A DNA stretch of 64,000 nucleotides from Halochromatium roseum (GTDB lineage Bacteria; Pseudomonadota; Gammaproteobacteria; Chromatiales; Chromatiaceae): the NCBI RefSeq assembly GCF_016653315.1, contig NZ_NHSH01000065.1:62001-126000 (forward strand), in the 5' to 3' direction. The position numbers were made by a program, and so were the translations under genes. Positions 1-9,569 of the stretch are shown piece by piece. The number at the start of each line of letters is the position of its first letter. The first letter of the stretch is position 1. Below the pieces are notes generated by a model. The model was not told where the DNA came from, searched no databases, and was given only the letters and a program-made list of their open reading frames with translations.

Positions 1-177
1 TCTGCAAGGCTCGAGCTTCGGCCACTCAATACCGGCAACGGTTCCCGCCACGAGCCCCACCGATATGGTCAATCACTCAATGCTGGCACAAAGCCAACAG
101 AGTGACAAGGCAACCTGACAATGGTCGAGTCAACTTTTATTGACGCCAGGCAGCGCCGACCAGCATACCGACCACGA

Positions 178-804
178 CTAGTCCCGATCCGTCACAAACG
201 GCTGGTCGCGACTGGCCAAGTCTGGCGGCGGCGGAAAGGCCGCGTTAACCGCGTCAGGCAGCTCGCCACGCCCAGCCTGATACAGGCCTCCAGACTCCAG
301 CATCAGCAGCCCCATCACGGTCAGCAGCAGCGGCACCACACCGATGCGAGCCCAGATTGCACCGCGCATATCTTGAGACTCGAGCTTATGCCGTTCCATC
401 TCTTGCAGGGCCGGAGGGAGATCCGCAATCCGGCGTTCCAGATCTGACCGATCATTGCCGCCAACAAACGCCAGACTCACCACTGCCGCGCTGACCAGGT
501 AGGCGATCAGCAGGATGCGGTAGCGGCCCGCGGCCAAGCGCCAATGCGCGGCGACGAACCAGGCGGCTGAGTGCCTTGCCCGGCCCGCGCGTACCCATGT
601 CAATAGCATCACTAACATTGAGAGCGTCAGCGGCACCGCAACAAAGGCCCACTTGTAACGGGCGATCACCGAGTAAGACTCCGCCATCGAGCCTGCCAGC
701 AACGCCACACCGGCCAGCAGATTGAACAAGAGCAGGTTGATCATCGCCAGCTCATGCGCGGCCTTCGCCTTGCGGCGCTGCAGATCGTCGACGGCGTAGA
801 ACAT
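178..804 (-). CDS. Hypothetical inner-membrane protein, 208 aa
   Basis: I do not recognise this protein. It starts with a short charged segment rich in Arg and Lys, then has about five hydrophobic stretches (roughly residues 22-40, 50-68, 95-113 and 150-168 are the clearest), separated by a polar loop near residues 115-145 rich in acidic and basic residues. The C-terminus is Pro-rich and hydrophilic. It is divergent from the HerA-like ATPase gene, with about 200 bp between them, so the two may share a promoter region. Codon use looks normal for the window. It could be a small helical membrane protein with a cytosolic tail; no enzymatic motif is visible. Confidence 0.6.
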   Translation of the reverse strand: MFYAVDDLQRRKAKAAHELAMINLLLFNLLAGVALLAGSMAESYSVIARYKWAFVAVPLTLSMLVMLLTWVRAGRARHSAAWFVAAHWRLAAGRYRILLIAYLVSAAVVSLAFVGGNDRSDLERRIADLPPALQEMERHKLESQDMRGAIWARIGVVPLLLTVMGLLMLESGGLYQAGRGELPDAVNAAFPPPPDLASRDQPFVTDRD

Positions 805-1000
805 GGGAATTCCTCGAGTCCTGCAGTTTGACTAGTGTGCAGCATGATTGTGCGCATCGCCGACCGCGCTGACAACCCACCAACACCCGTCGCTGAAATC
901 AACACAGGCCCACCACCGGCAGCCAGTAAGCGAGTGCGGATGGTTATACTGCCGGCAAGAAACAACCGCCATGCAGACCCCGGTGCATTGGAGAACCCCC

Positions 1001-2479
1001 ATGACTGAAGGCATCCTGATTGGTAAAGGCGCAGAGGCTGCGGTGCACATCTGGCCGCGGATGGCAAATCGCCACGGGCTGGTCGCCGGCGCAACCGGAA
1101 CCGGCAAGACCGTCACCTTACAACGCCTCGCGGAGCAATTCAGCCGGCGCGGGGTACCGGTCTTCCTGGCCGATGTGAAAGGGGATTTGGCTGGGATCAG
1201 CCAGCCCGGCGGAGACAACGCCAAGGTCGCCGAGCGCGTCAGCGAACTCCAGCTCGACGAGGTCGAATTCGCTTACCGACCCTGTCCTGTCACGCTTTGG
1301 GACCTCTACGGTGAACAGGGCCATCCGGTGCGCACCACCATCAGCGAGATGGGGCCGCTCTTGCTGGCGCGGCTGCTGAGCCTGAACGATGTCCAAGAAG
1401 GCGTGCTCAACATCTGCTTCCGCGTCGCCGACGACAACGGACTGCTACTGTTGGACATGAAGGATCTGCGCGCGATGCTGAACTATGTCGCCGAGAATGC
1501 GGCCTCGCTGCGCACCAGCTTCGGCAACGTCTCGGCCGCCTCGGTCGGCGCCATCCAGCGCCGGTTGCTACAGCTTGAGGATCAGGGCGGCAACCTGCTG
1601 TTCGGTGAGCCAGCGCTCGACCTCGCCGACCTGATGCAGACCGACATCAACGGCCAGGGCATCATCAATGTACTGGCGGCCGACAAGCTGATCCACAACC
1701 GCACCCTCTACGCCACCTTCCTGCTATGGCTGCTCTCAGAGTTGTTCGAGCAACTGCCCGAGGTCGGTGATCCAGACCAACCGAAGCTGGTGTTCTTCTT
1801 CGACGAGGCACATCTGCTCTTCGACGACGCCCCCAAGGTGCTCACCGACAAGGTCGAGCAGGTGGTGCGGCTGATCCGTTCTAAAGGTGTCGGCGTCTAC
1901 TTCGTGACCCAGAGCCCGATGGACGTGCCCGATGACGTGCTCGGGCAGCTCGGCAATCGGGTGCAACATGCGCTGCGCGCGTTCACCCCACGCGATCAGA
2001 AGGCGGTGCGCGCCGCCGCCCAAACCTTCCGTACCAACCCAGGGCTGGACACCGAGACCGCTATCACCGCGCTCGGCGTCGGCGAGGCGTTGGCCTCGAC
2101 GCTTGATCTGGAGGGCATCCCGAGCATCGTCGAGCGGGTCAAGGTCGCCCCGCCCGGTAGCCAGCTCGGCCCCATCAGTGAGGCTCAACGCCGTGCGCTG
2201 ATCGAGAACTCACTGGTCGCCGGCGTCTACGAGAAGAGCCTTGACCGCGAATCGGCCTACGAGACACTGAAGCTAATGGCAGAGCAGGCCGCCGTGGCTG
2301 CGGAGTCGGTCCCGGTCACACCTGCCCAGCAACGCGCCCGAACCCCGAGCCGCGGCAACCACCAGACCGCGGTCGAGGCCTTTGCTAGCAGCGCCATGCG
2401 CTCACTCGGCACCCAGATCGGACGCCAGATCGTGCGCGGCGTCATGGGCTCGCTGTTTGGGGGCACCCGGCGGCGCTGA
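1001..2479 (+). CDS. HerA/FtsK-like P-loop ATPase, DUF853 (YjgR) family
   Basis: This is a HerA-superfamily ATPase of the DUF853 type. A Walker A motif (GATGTGKT) lies about 30 residues from the chosen start, and a Walker B segment (VFFFDEAHLLF) lies near residue 265. It is followed by the sensor-like VTQSPMDVPDDVLGQLGNR stretch typical of this family. The C-terminal 60 residues are a low-complexity Ala/Arg/Thr tail ending in Gly-Arg repeats. The start at 1001 is chosen because a GGAG lies about 7 bases upstream and the protein then begins at the conserved part; an in-frame ATG at 971 is the alternative. The substrate is unknown: HerA relatives translocate DNA with NurA, but no NurA gene is adjacent. 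The APC permease starts 10 bp downstream, suggesting co-transcription. Confidence 0.9.
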   Translation: MTEGILIGKGAEAAVHIWPRMANRHGLVAGATGTGKTVTLQRLAEQFSRRGVPVFLADVKGDLAGISQPGGDNAKVAERVSELQLDEVEFAYRPCPVTLWDLYGEQGHPVRTTISEMGPLLLARLLSLNDVQEGVLNICFRVADDNGLLLLDMKDLRAMLNYVAENAASLRTSFGNVSAASVGAIQRRLLQLEDQGGNLLFGEPALDLADLMQTDINGQGIINVLAADKLIHNRTLYATFLLWLLSELFEQLPEVGDPDQPKLVFFFDEAHLLFDDAPKVLTDKVEQVVRLIRSKGVGVYFVTQSPMDVPDDVLGQLGNRVQHALRAFTPRDQKAVRAAAQTFRTNPGLDTETAITALGVGEALASTLDLEGIPSIVERVKVAPPGSQLGPISEAQRRALIENSLVAGVYEKSLDRESAYETLKLMAEQAAVAAESVPVTPAQQRARTPSRGNHQTAVEAFASSAMRSLGTQIGRQIVRGVMGSLFGGTRRR

Positions 2480-2489
2480 GGGTGATCCA

Positions 2490-4103
2490 ATGAGGACTGA
2501 AGGTCTCGAAAGACCATCCAAGCGCGGTCACATGCGCCGCGAGATTGGGCTCCTCAGCCTGACCTTCATCGGCGTCAGCGGGGTGCTTGGCTCTGGCTGG
2601 CTCTTCGCGCCACTACTGGCCAGCCAGCTCGCTGGTCCAGCCGCCCTTTTGGCCTGGCTGCTTGGCGGGTTGGCCATCGGCCTGTTGGCAATGACCTTCG
2701 CCGAGATCGCCGCGATGCTGCCGGTTGCCGGAGGCATCGCGCGGCTACCACAGTTTAGCCACGGCAATGTGGTCAGTATGACCATGGGCTGGAGCGCTTG
2801 GGTTGGCTACAACACCACCGCACCGATTGAGGTCGAAGCGATGCTCCGCTACCTTGCGCCACATCTTCCCTGGCTCTATCAGAGCCCAACGCCCGGGCAT
2901 CTGAGCCTGCTCGGCATGGCCACGGCCACTGCCATGCTGCTCCTGTTTACTCTCATCAACGTCTTTGGCGTGCGCTTCTTTGCGCGCATCAACGCGTCGA
3001 TCACCTGGCTGAAGCTGGCGATACCGGTGATCGTCGCGCTGGTGCTCATCCTGGATCGCTTTGAGGTATCCAATCTGCAAGCTGGCGGTGGCTTCTTCGC
3101 CATGGGCGCCGAGGGCATTCTCGCCTCCATTGCCAGCGGCGGCATCATCTTTGCGTTCATCGGTTTCAGGCACACCATCGACCTCGCTGGCGAGGCCAAG
3201 AACCCGCAGTTCACCGTGCCCACCGCGATCCTGCTGACCATCCTGATCTGCTTCATCATCTACGCCCTGATCCAGTTGGCCTTTCTTGGTGCGCTCAGCC
3301 CCGCCGACCTCGAACATGGCTGGAAGACGTTGCATATCAGCGGCGATTTCGGCCCATTGAGCGGCTTGGCCTCGGCAGTTGGCATCCTCTGGCTGGTTAG
3401 CCTGCTCAATGTCGGAGCGGTGGTCGCCCCCTTCGGCGGAGGGCTCGTCTCGGTCGGCTCGATGGGGCGCTTAGCGCTCGCGCTGGCCCAGAATGGCTTT
3501 TTCCCGCAGCTGTTCGAGACCCTGAACCGATACGGTGTGCCAGCCTATGCCATGCTGCTGAACTTCGTCGTCGCCTCCGCAGTATTCTTCCTGCTGCCGT
3601 TCCAGGAGATCCTGAGCCTCAACGGGGCGGCCATCATGCTCTCCTTCGCCGTTGGGCCGGTCGCGCTGATGGCGCTGCGGCGGCTTGATCCGGAGCGCAG
3701 GCGGCGTTTCCGCCTGCCCGGTGCGACGGCGTTGGCGCCCTTCGCCTTTATCGTCGCGACCCTGATCATCTACTGGAGCGGCTGGGACACCTACTGGCGG
3801 CTCGCCGCCTGTCTGTTGGTTGGACTCATACTGCTGCTCCTCAAGGTGAAGAACACGCAAGGCGAGCAACTCGATATCAGCGAGTCGCTCTGGTTAATCC
3901 CTTACCTGCTCGGGTTGGGCGTCCTCTCTTACCTGGGTGATTTTGGAGGAGGCCGCAAATGGCTCCCGTTCGGCTGGGACATGCTGCTGATCGCGGTCTT
4001 CTGCGTCGGCATCTTTTGGTACGCGGTCTGTTGCCGCCTGAGCCAAGACAAGTATGACCGCTACCTCCGTGAGGAGCGTATGGCCGAAGACAGCCAGAAC
4101 TGA
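2490..4103 (+). CDS. APC-superfamily amino acid permease
   Basis: An amino acid/polyamine/organocation transporter of about 537 residues with roughly 13 hydrophobic helices. The N-terminal helix carries the family signature IGLLSLTFIGVSGVLGSGW, equivalent to the unwound substrate-binding helix 1 with its GSGW turn. The segment near residue 215 (ASGGIIFAFIGFRHTIDLAGE) matches the conserved helix 6 region. Length and topology resemble the larger proton-coupled APC carriers, such as aspartate or gamma-aminobutyrate permeases, but the substrate cannot be read from sequence. The start at 2490 is chosen over the longer frame because it lies 10 bp after the upstream stop with a GAGGG before it. It is followed closely by the protease gene. 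Confidence 0.88.
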   Translation: MRTEGLERPSKRGHMRREIGLLSLTFIGVSGVLGSGWLFAPLLASQLAGPAALLAWLLGGLAIGLLAMTFAEIAAMLPVAGGIARLPQFSHGNVVSMTMGWSAWVGYNTTAPIEVEAMLRYLAPHLPWLYQSPTPGHLSLLGMATATAMLLLFTLINVFGVRFFARINASITWLKLAIPVIVALVLILDRFEVSNLQAGGGFFAMGAEGILASIASGGIIFAFIGFRHTIDLAGEAKNPQFTVPTAILLTILICFIIYALIQLAFLGALSPADLEHGWKTLHISGDFGPLSGLASAVGILWLVSLLNVGAVVAPFGGGLVSVGSMGRLALALAQNGFFPQLFETLNRYGVPAYAMLLNFVVASAVFFLLPFQEILSLNGAAIMLSFAVGPVALMALRRLDPERRRRFRLPGATALAPFAFIVATLIIYWSGWDTYWRLAACLLVGLILLLLKVKNTQGEQLDISESLWLIPYLLGLGVLSYLGDFGGGRKWLPFGWDMLLIAVFCVGIFWYAVCCRLSQDKYDRYLREERMAEDSQN

Positions 4104-4113
4104 CCTGCAATCC

Positions 4114-4707
4114 ATGACCCTAGAAAGCACGCCCCGCGAAAACCACCGCACAGCCCCCATGTTCTCCTGGATGAACACCAGACTCCCATCAAGACAGGAC
4201 GGCCCATCAAAGCTGGGCAGGGCGATGCTGTTCGGGGCCTGGCTGGTCGGCATCGTTTTGCTGGCGAGCCTATTCCAGAACTACCTCAACCACAAAGAGA
4301 ACCCGAACCAAGATCTCGCGTTTGAGGTTGGACCGGCTGGTGTACACCAGGTGGTGCTACAGCAAAATCGTGCCGGGCATTACGTCGCCACCGGCACCAT
4401 CAACGGTGAATCGGTGGTGTTTCTGCTCGATACCGGCGCAACCAGGGTCTCTCTGTCACAGCAGCTCGCACGCCGACTTGGCCTGCCGATGCGTCCCGGC
4501 GGTATGAGCAAGACCGCAAACGGGATGGTCCAGACCTGGACCACTCGGCTCGACAGCGTCAGCCTGGGTGGCTTGACCGCGCACAACCTCCGCGCCACGG
4601 TGCTGCCCAACTTCCCTGGCGATCAGGTCCTGCTCGGCATGGACTTCCTGAAACGCTTCGAGCTGATTCAACGCGGCGGCGAGCTGACGGTTCGGTTGCC
4701 GAGCTGA
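4114..4707 (+). CDS. Membrane-anchored retropepsin-like aspartic protease (clan AA, TIGR02281 type)
   Basis: The protein has an N-terminal cytosolic stretch, one transmembrane helix (FGAWLVGIVLLASLF) and then a single periplasmic aspartic protease-like domain. The catalytic motif is LLDTGATRVSLS, with the DTGA loop near residue 110. The family-typical end is VLLGMDFLKRFELIQ. These single-domain proteins are thought to act as dimers, like retroviral proteases; their substrates in bacteria are mostly unknown. The start is uncertain: 4114 follows the permease stop by 10 bp, while 4159 would give a shorter cytosolic tail. The gene probably belongs to the same transcription unit as the ATPase and permease. 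Confidence 0.82.
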   Translation: MTLESTPRENHRTAPMFSWMNTRLPSRQDGPSKLGRAMLFGAWLVGIVLLASLFQNYLNHKENPNQDLAFEVGPAGVHQVVLQQNRAGHYVATGTINGESVVFLLDTGATRVSLSQQLARRLGLPMRPGGMSKTANGMVQTWTTRLDSVSLGGLTAHNLRATVLPNFPGDQVLLGMDFLKRFELIQRGGELTVRLPS

Positions 4708-4773
4708 GGGCACGGAGCAATGCAACGCAGCTGTCGACGCAGCCGAACAGGCGCCCAGGTGTCGGGCCAACCG

Positions 4774-5119
4774 TATCGGCGCTGACCCGCCGCTCGCATA
4801 GACCTAGGACCTTTGAGGCGAGATTCGGGACAGGCCATTGCGGCAGAACGAGAAAGCGGGCGTTGTTGGCGATCAGATGCAGACGATCGAACTGGTAGCG
4901 CCGATCCCAACCGATCCACTGATCGCGCGCTGCACATTTCCAGACCACCGCACTGAACACCAGCAAGGCCAGCCACTGCTCCCGCCAGAGGGCGACGTAC
5001 CAGAGTGTGTGACCGATCTTCACCGAGGCGCCCAGGTCATGGTGCGCCTCAAGCAGCGCTTTGAAGCGCGGCTCTTCATCAGCAGCGACCGGGCGCAGTG
5101 TGATGTCGTGCAAATTCAC
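4774..5119 (-). pseudogene. Truncated DruA/DUF4338 protein (transposon or Druantia-type relic)
   Basis: Read on the minus strand, the first ~115 residues match the start of DUF4338/DruA proteins. The hallmarks are WYVALWREQWLALLVFSA, a WKCAARDQWIGWD segment, LIANNARFLVLP and VPNLASKVLGLCERR. Full-length members run to about 300 residues. Here similarity stops right after the LCERR motif (around 4774), and the frame continues as random-looking sequence to 4559 that overlaps the protease gene end. So the 3' two thirds are lost. DUF4338 is known both next to transposase genes and as DruA of Druantia defence systems; which applies here cannot be told because nothing of the rest remains. Confidence 0.75.
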
Positions 5120-5860
5120 GGCACCGCCTCGTCAGCCAACAGGGGCAGGCAGTTTTGAACCAGACGAGCGGAAATGTCCAGACCCGAGGGTAAGTTATTC
5201 TACGACCCGTCAATTTAGGAGTGGAACGGTTTCGCCCTGGATCGTGCAGTGCCAACTCAGGTAGATGTAGCGCCCGCCATAATTGGCCATTTTCGCGGGC
5301 CGTCGGAATTTTCTGGGGTTTGGGCTTACACCCCCATCTTGCGACGATTGGGAGGGCATACTCGCCCAAGAACGCGATCGAGCTCGCCTCGGATGGCCCA
5401 GTTCATGCTCACCTTCCGTATCGTTAAGCCGCGGTCCTCCGACGGCGCCGACGAGCGCCGCTCAGAGTCTCCCGCCGAGCTGCCCGAGCGCTTCTGAGCT
5501 CGCCGTACGCCCCCCGCAAGCGATAAGAGGGTCCAGATCGAAGCCCAAATGCGAATCGGCAGGATCAGAGCGGCGACTCGTTGCGGCGCTTCGGCAACGC
5601 ACCGAGGCTCCATTTTGGCCCTTCTTCAACGACCTGCCGACCAACGACTTCAATCAGCTCTTCGCCAACTTTTACCCGACAGGCATACCGGCCCTGAAAG
5701 ACGACAACAACTTCGCGGCTGCGATCGGGAGTTCTGCGTTTGGTCGCGCTGTCCCGGCGGCAAGCATCCACCAACTGAAGTTCTTCCGCTAGCCACTCGG
5801 CGTCGCCTGCGCGGCCCGTCCGGATGTAACTTGCGATCAGAAACCACGTGATTCGTGCTT
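5120..5860. other. Gene-poor stretch, probable mobile-element debris
   Basis: About 740 bp separate the DruA fragment from the alcohol dehydrogenase. No convincing intact gene is present. On the minus strand a frame from about 5870 to 5565 without an ATG reads as plausible protein (for example EWLAEELQLVDACRR), and a second one covers about 5330-5450, but I cannot assign either to a family. They may be eroded pieces of the element that brought the DruA fragment. Confidence 0.4.
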
Positions 5861-6919
5861 CTAGTCGAGGTTGAGCGAGGCCATGTCGATGACGATGCGA
5901 TGCGCGAAGTCACCCTTGGCCAAGTGCGCGAAGGCATCGTTGATCTCGTCCATCTTGATCATCTGGCATTCCGGGTAGATCTGATGCTCGGCACAGAAGT
6001 CCAGCACCTCCTGGGTCTCGGCGATCCCGCCGATCAGTGACCCCGCCACGCGGCGCCGGCCGAACACCAGCGGCATGGTCATGGGCTCTTCCATCGGACC
6101 GATCTGGCCGACGATCACCAGCGAGCCATCGACGTCCAGCAGCGGCGTGTAGAGGTTCAGGTCATGCTTCACGGGCACGGTATCGATGATGAGATCGAAG
6201 GCGTTGGCGGCAGCCTGCATCGCCTGCTGATCCGTGGAGGCGAGAATGCCCCTGGCGCCGCTCGCCTTCGCCTCGGCCTCTTTTTTCGTCGAGCGGCTGA
6301 TCACGGTGACTTCCGCGCCCATCGCCGTGGCGAGCTTGACCGCCATGTGGCCGAGTCCGCCGAGACCGATGACGCCGACGCGCGTCCCTTCGCCGACGTT
6401 CCAGGTGCGCAGCGGTGAGAAGGTGGTGATGCCGGCGCACAGGATCGGCGCCGACCTGGAGAGGTCGAGGCTGTCGGGGATGCGCAGCACGAACTCCTCG
6501 CGCACCACGATGTGCTTGGAGTAGCCGCCCTGGGTGGTCTCACCGCTGATGCGATCCGGCGCCCCGTATGTCGGTGTCATGCCGTTACGGCAGTACTGCT
6601 CTTCGTGGTTGTGGCATTGATCGCAGTCCTGACAGCTGTCGACCATGCAGCCGACTGCCACGCGATCGCCCTCTCTGTAATTCTTTACCTCGGGCCCAAC
6701 GGCGCTGACCACACCAACGATCTCATGGCCTGGGACCACCGGATAGGGCTGCGGGCCCCAATCGCCGTTCACGGTATGCAGGTCGGAGTGACAGACACCG
6801 CAGTACTGGATGTCGATGGCGACATCGTTCGGGCGCAGTTCCCTACGCTCGAAATGATAGGGAACGAGCGTGGCGTCGGCCGAATGGGCCGCGTATCCGA
6901 TGGTCTTCATGATCTTCAC
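5861..6919 (-). CDS. Zinc-dependent NAD(P) alcohol dehydrogenase (YahK/cinnamyl-alcohol type MDR)
   Basis: A medium-chain dehydrogenase/reductase of 352 residues, the normal length for the cinnamyl-alcohol/YahK class. The catalytic zinc ligands are visible in CGVCHSDLH (Cys and His) and in the GHE of VVPGHEIVGVV. The structural zinc site is the four-Cys cluster around CQDCDQCHNHEEQYC. The Rossmann motif GVIGLGGLGHMAVKLA is intact. Such enzymes reduce a broad range of aldehydes using NADPH. It is divergent from the AraC-type regulator with about 226 bp between the starts, so the regulator may control it. The start at 6919 (MKIMKTIGY) has an alternative three residues later. Confidence 0.92.
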   Translation of the reverse strand: MKIMKTIGYAAHSADATLVPYHFERRELRPNDVAIDIQYCGVCHSDLHTVNGDWGPQPYPVVPGHEIVGVVSAVGPEVKNYREGDRVAVGCMVDSCQDCDQCHNHEEQYCRNGMTPTYGAPDRISGETTQGGYSKHIVVREEFVLRIPDSLDLSRSAPILCAGITTFSPLRTWNVGEGTRVGVIGLGGLGHMAVKLATAMGAEVTVISRSTKKEAEAKASGARGILASTDQQAMQAAANAFDLIIDTVPVKHDLNLYTPLLDVDGSLVIVGQIGPMEEPMTMPLVFGRRRVAGSLIGGIAETQEVLDFCAEHQIYPECQMIKMDEINDAFAHLAKGDFAHRIVIDMASLNLD

Positions 6920-7145
6920 CCTGGTCTTGTCAGTGAATTGGGAGTGGATGAACCGCGTGCGTTTCGATGCGCCTGACTCACAGCAGCGGTTGGAGCGCCG
7001 CCGGCGTCTACTCGTCAGGTCTTGCGTTGAGGATAGGGTCCGGCACCTTAAGTTGAGATACCTGATCCTCGCAATCTCTTGCCTATTCCTGCCCGCACCG
7101 CGCTTTCAGGTTGCTTTGCCGGAAAAAATCTTGTCTAAAGAGGGC

Positions 7146-8054
7146 ATGACTTATGACAGCGAGCTCGATATGCCAGAGCCTTCGATCCTGCTGAAGCATT
7201 TTCCGGCGATGGAGTCCGGGGTGAGGGAATCCAATCTCCAAGGGGTCAGATTCTTCAAGTCGACGCAACCGATTCCACGTCGCCCCATGGTCTATGACCC
7301 GGGCATTTGCGTTGTGGCCCAGGGCCACAAGACCGGCTATCTGGGAGGGCGAGATTTCCGCTACGACGCCAACAACTACCTGGTCACCTCGGTCACCATG
7401 CCATTCGAGTGCGAGACCTTCGGATGCCCCGAAGAGCCCCTGCTTGGTCTCTACATCGACATCGAGATGGGACAGCTCAACGAGCTGATCAGCGGGATGG
7501 GCCTGCAAGCCGAGATGGGCAGGGCCGCCGAGAGAGGCTTGCCGCGTGGGATCGGCCCGGCCGCGCTGGACGAGGAGATGGCGGATGCCGTCGCACGCTT
7601 GATCAAGGCGCTGGGCTCGGAGACCGAGGCCAGGCTCCTGGGACCGGGTCTGATGCGCGAGGTCCTGTTTCGGGCCTTGGGCGGCACTCAGGCACCGGTG
7701 CTCTATGCGCTGGCGATGTACAGCGGCAGCTTCTCCAAAGTCGCCCAAGTGCTCAGGATCATGCAGCGTCACTACGCCGACAAGCTCGATGTGGAGCACC
7801 TGGCTGATCGGGTCCACATGAGTCCCTCCGCCTTTCACCGCGCCTTCAAGGAGATCACCTCGGAGTCTCCAATGCAGTACCTGAAGAAGATCCGGCTGAC
7901 GAAGGCGAGAGACCTCATGGTGCGCGAGAGCATGAAGGCCTATATGGCCGCCGACCGGGTCGGCTACGAGAGCGCCTCCCAATTCAGCCGGGAGTTCAAG
8001 CGCTATTTCGGGCAGAGCCCGGCCGAGATGACACGGGAGCTTCGCGCCGCCTGA
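7146..8054 (+). CDS. AraC-family transcriptional regulator with AraC_N cupin-like domain
   Basis: A 302-residue regulator. The first ~190 residues are the AraC_N-type ligand-binding domain, with the conserved YDPGICVVAQGHK and LVTSVTMPFECE segments. The last ~100 residues carry two helix-turn-helix units; VHMSPSAFHRAFKEITSESPMQYLKKIRL is conserved in order and the second ends in the SASQFSREFKRYFGQSP signature. The start at 7146 is chosen because it gives the usual family length and begins the domain; the longer open frame upstream covers the divergent promoter region. It likely senses a small carbonyl or aromatic compound and controls the neighbouring dehydrogenase and the downstream cupin/CMD operon. 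That role is inferred from position. Confidence 0.88.
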   Translation: MTYDSELDMPEPSILLKHFPAMESGVRESNLQGVRFFKSTQPIPRRPMVYDPGICVVAQGHKTGYLGGRDFRYDANNYLVTSVTMPFECETFGCPEEPLLGLYIDIEMGQLNELISGMGLQAEMGRAAERGLPRGIGPAALDEEMADAVARLIKALGSETEARLLGPGLMREVLFRALGGTQAPVLYALAMYSGSFSKVAQVLRIMQRHYADKLDVEHLADRVHMSPSAFHRAFKEITSESPMQYLKKIRLTKARDLMVRESMKAYMAADRVGYESASQFSREFKRYFGQSPAEMTRELRAA

Positions 8055-8391
8055 CATCCCGTCGGCCGCCTTGGTGCGAAAGCGGCCGAGCCGTGGCGCG
8101 CTCGACGGCGCGCACGGCTGTGCATCCTCAAAATCACCTGCCGACCGAAGGGCTGTTTCCCGCACCAGATCCCGCACCAGACAGGAATCGGTGGGCATCG
8201 CGGTGCATACCCATCCCTTTCCTCCGAGATTGCGAGGATTAGGCAAGATCCGAGCAGGATCGTTCTACCGCCTCCCCGATGTCAGCACCTAGAGTGTTAT
8301 CCAACGCACTCCGATCGCACGGCCATGACCGGGGCGGATGGCACCGCCGTCTCAGGCGCGGTGCGACAACGCAATTCAGAGGAGCTTGGAT
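8055..8391. other. Intergenic region upstream of the cupin-CMD operon
   Basis: About 337 bp with no supported gene. It should hold the promoter and, plausibly, the AraC-type operator for the operon that starts at 8392. I could not pick out a convincing operator repeat by eye. A purine-rich GAGGAG directly precedes the start of the next gene. Confidence 0.4.
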
Positions 8392-9567
8392 ATGCAAGGC
8401 AACACAGGCGGTCTCTCGTGGCTGCTCTCACTCGTCGGCAGCGTGGTCGGCCAGCCCGCGCTCGCGGCGGACGCGCCGACGGGCCAAACGCTCTACTCGG
8501 CCGAATCGCGTCAATCCTTCGAGGGACCAGAGGCCTATTTCACCGGCGACGTCCAGGTGGACATGCTCTGCCCCGACAACGAAACGGCCCATTTCTCCGG
8601 CGCCTACGTCACCTTCCAGCCCAGCGCACGAACCGCCTGGCACCAGCACCCGGCCGGACAGCACATGATCGTGACTTCGGGCGTCGCGCTCACCGGCACG
8701 CGGGACGGCCATGTGATCGCGTTCGAGGAGGGCGAAACGGTCTGGTGTCCGTCCGACATCGACCACTGGCACGGCGCGACGCCGCACGCCGCCATGACGC
8801 ATCTGGTCATCACCGGCAGCAAGGACGGCGAGAACGTGACCTGGAAGGAGAAGGTCAGCGATGAAGAGTACCAGCGCGGGTATCAGCAAACGCAGCAGAC
8901 CGATGTCAGCATCCAGGCCCTGTCGGCCGAGCAGCAGGCCATCGTGCCCATCGCCGCCGCGACCGCCAAGGGCGACCTGGAGGCCCTGAAGCGGGCCGTC
9001 GCCTCAGGACTGGACGCCGGCTTGACCATCAACGAGACCAAGGAGATTCCGATCCATCTCTACGCCTATGCCGGCTTCCCGCGCGCCCTGAACGGTCTGG
9101 CCACCCTCATGGGCGTCGTCGAGGCGCGCAAGGCCGAAGGCATCGAGGACCCGGTCGGCCCGGAGGTGAGCGGATTGCCCGAGGACAAGAATCCGATCGC
9201 CGTCGGCAAGTCGGTTCAGACCGAGCTGTCCGGTAAGCCGGTGACCGGGCCCCTGTTCGATTTCGCGCCCGCGATCAACGACTTCCTGCAGAGCCATCTC
9301 TTCGGCGACCTCTTCGCCCGCGACGTCCTCGACTACAAAAGCCGCGAGATCGCCACGGTCTCCGCCCTGGCGAGCCTCGATGGCGTCCAGTCCCAGCTCC
9401 AGGCGCATATCGGCATTGCCACCAACGCCGGACTCACCGAGCAGCAGATCCGGGATCTGGCCGTGGTGCTGACCCAGACCGTGGGCAAGAAGGAGGGACG
9501 CCGGGCCGAGCAGGCCATCGAGGCCGTCCTGCCGGAGCAAGCGCAGACGGCGAAATCCGGCTCCTGA
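8392..9567 (+). CDS. Exported cupin + tandem carboxymuconolactone-decarboxylase (CMD) domain protein
   Basis: A 391-residue protein with a signal peptide ending near QPALAADA. The first domain is a cupin: RTAWHQHPAGQHMIV gives the two-His metal-binding motif, with a second motif around WCPSDIDHWHGATPHAA. Two CMD repeats follow, at roughly residues 170-245 and 295-385. The second contains ALASLDGVQSQLQAHIGIA with the conserved His, but the Cys of AhpD-like CXXC peroxidases is absent, so it is not a thiol peroxidase. Cupin-CMD fusions are known, usually with oxidoreductases and tautomerases. The start at 8392 is preceded by GAGGAG. It leads an operon with the cyclophilin-like and tautomerase genes. 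Substrate unknown. Confidence 0.88.
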   Translation: MQGNTGGLSWLLSLVGSVVGQPALAADAPTGQTLYSAESRQSFEGPEAYFTGDVQVDMLCPDNETAHFSGAYVTFQPSARTAWHQHPAGQHMIVTSGVALTGTRDGHVIAFEEGETVWCPSDIDHWHGATPHAAMTHLVITGSKDGENVTWKEKVSDEEYQRGYQQTQQTDVSIQALSAEQQAIVPIAAATAKGDLEALKRAVASGLDAGLTINETKEIPIHLYAYAGFPRALNGLATLMGVVEARKAEGIEDPVGPEVSGLPEDKNPIAVGKSVQTELSGKPVTGPLFDFAPAINDFLQSHLFGDLFARDVLDYKSREIATVSALASLDGVQSQLQAHIGIATNAGLTEQQIRDLAVVLTQTVGKKEGRRAEQAIEAVLPEQAQTAKSGS

Positions 9568-9569
9568 CC

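Noticed and set aside
5283-5792. A 169-residue plus-strand ORF in the debris region
   Set aside because: No SD or family resemblance; frame changes in the neighbourhood suggest non-coding DNA.
7083-8246. A 387-residue minus-strand frame over the AraC gene
   Set aside because: Shadow of the regulator; compositional artefact of high GC.
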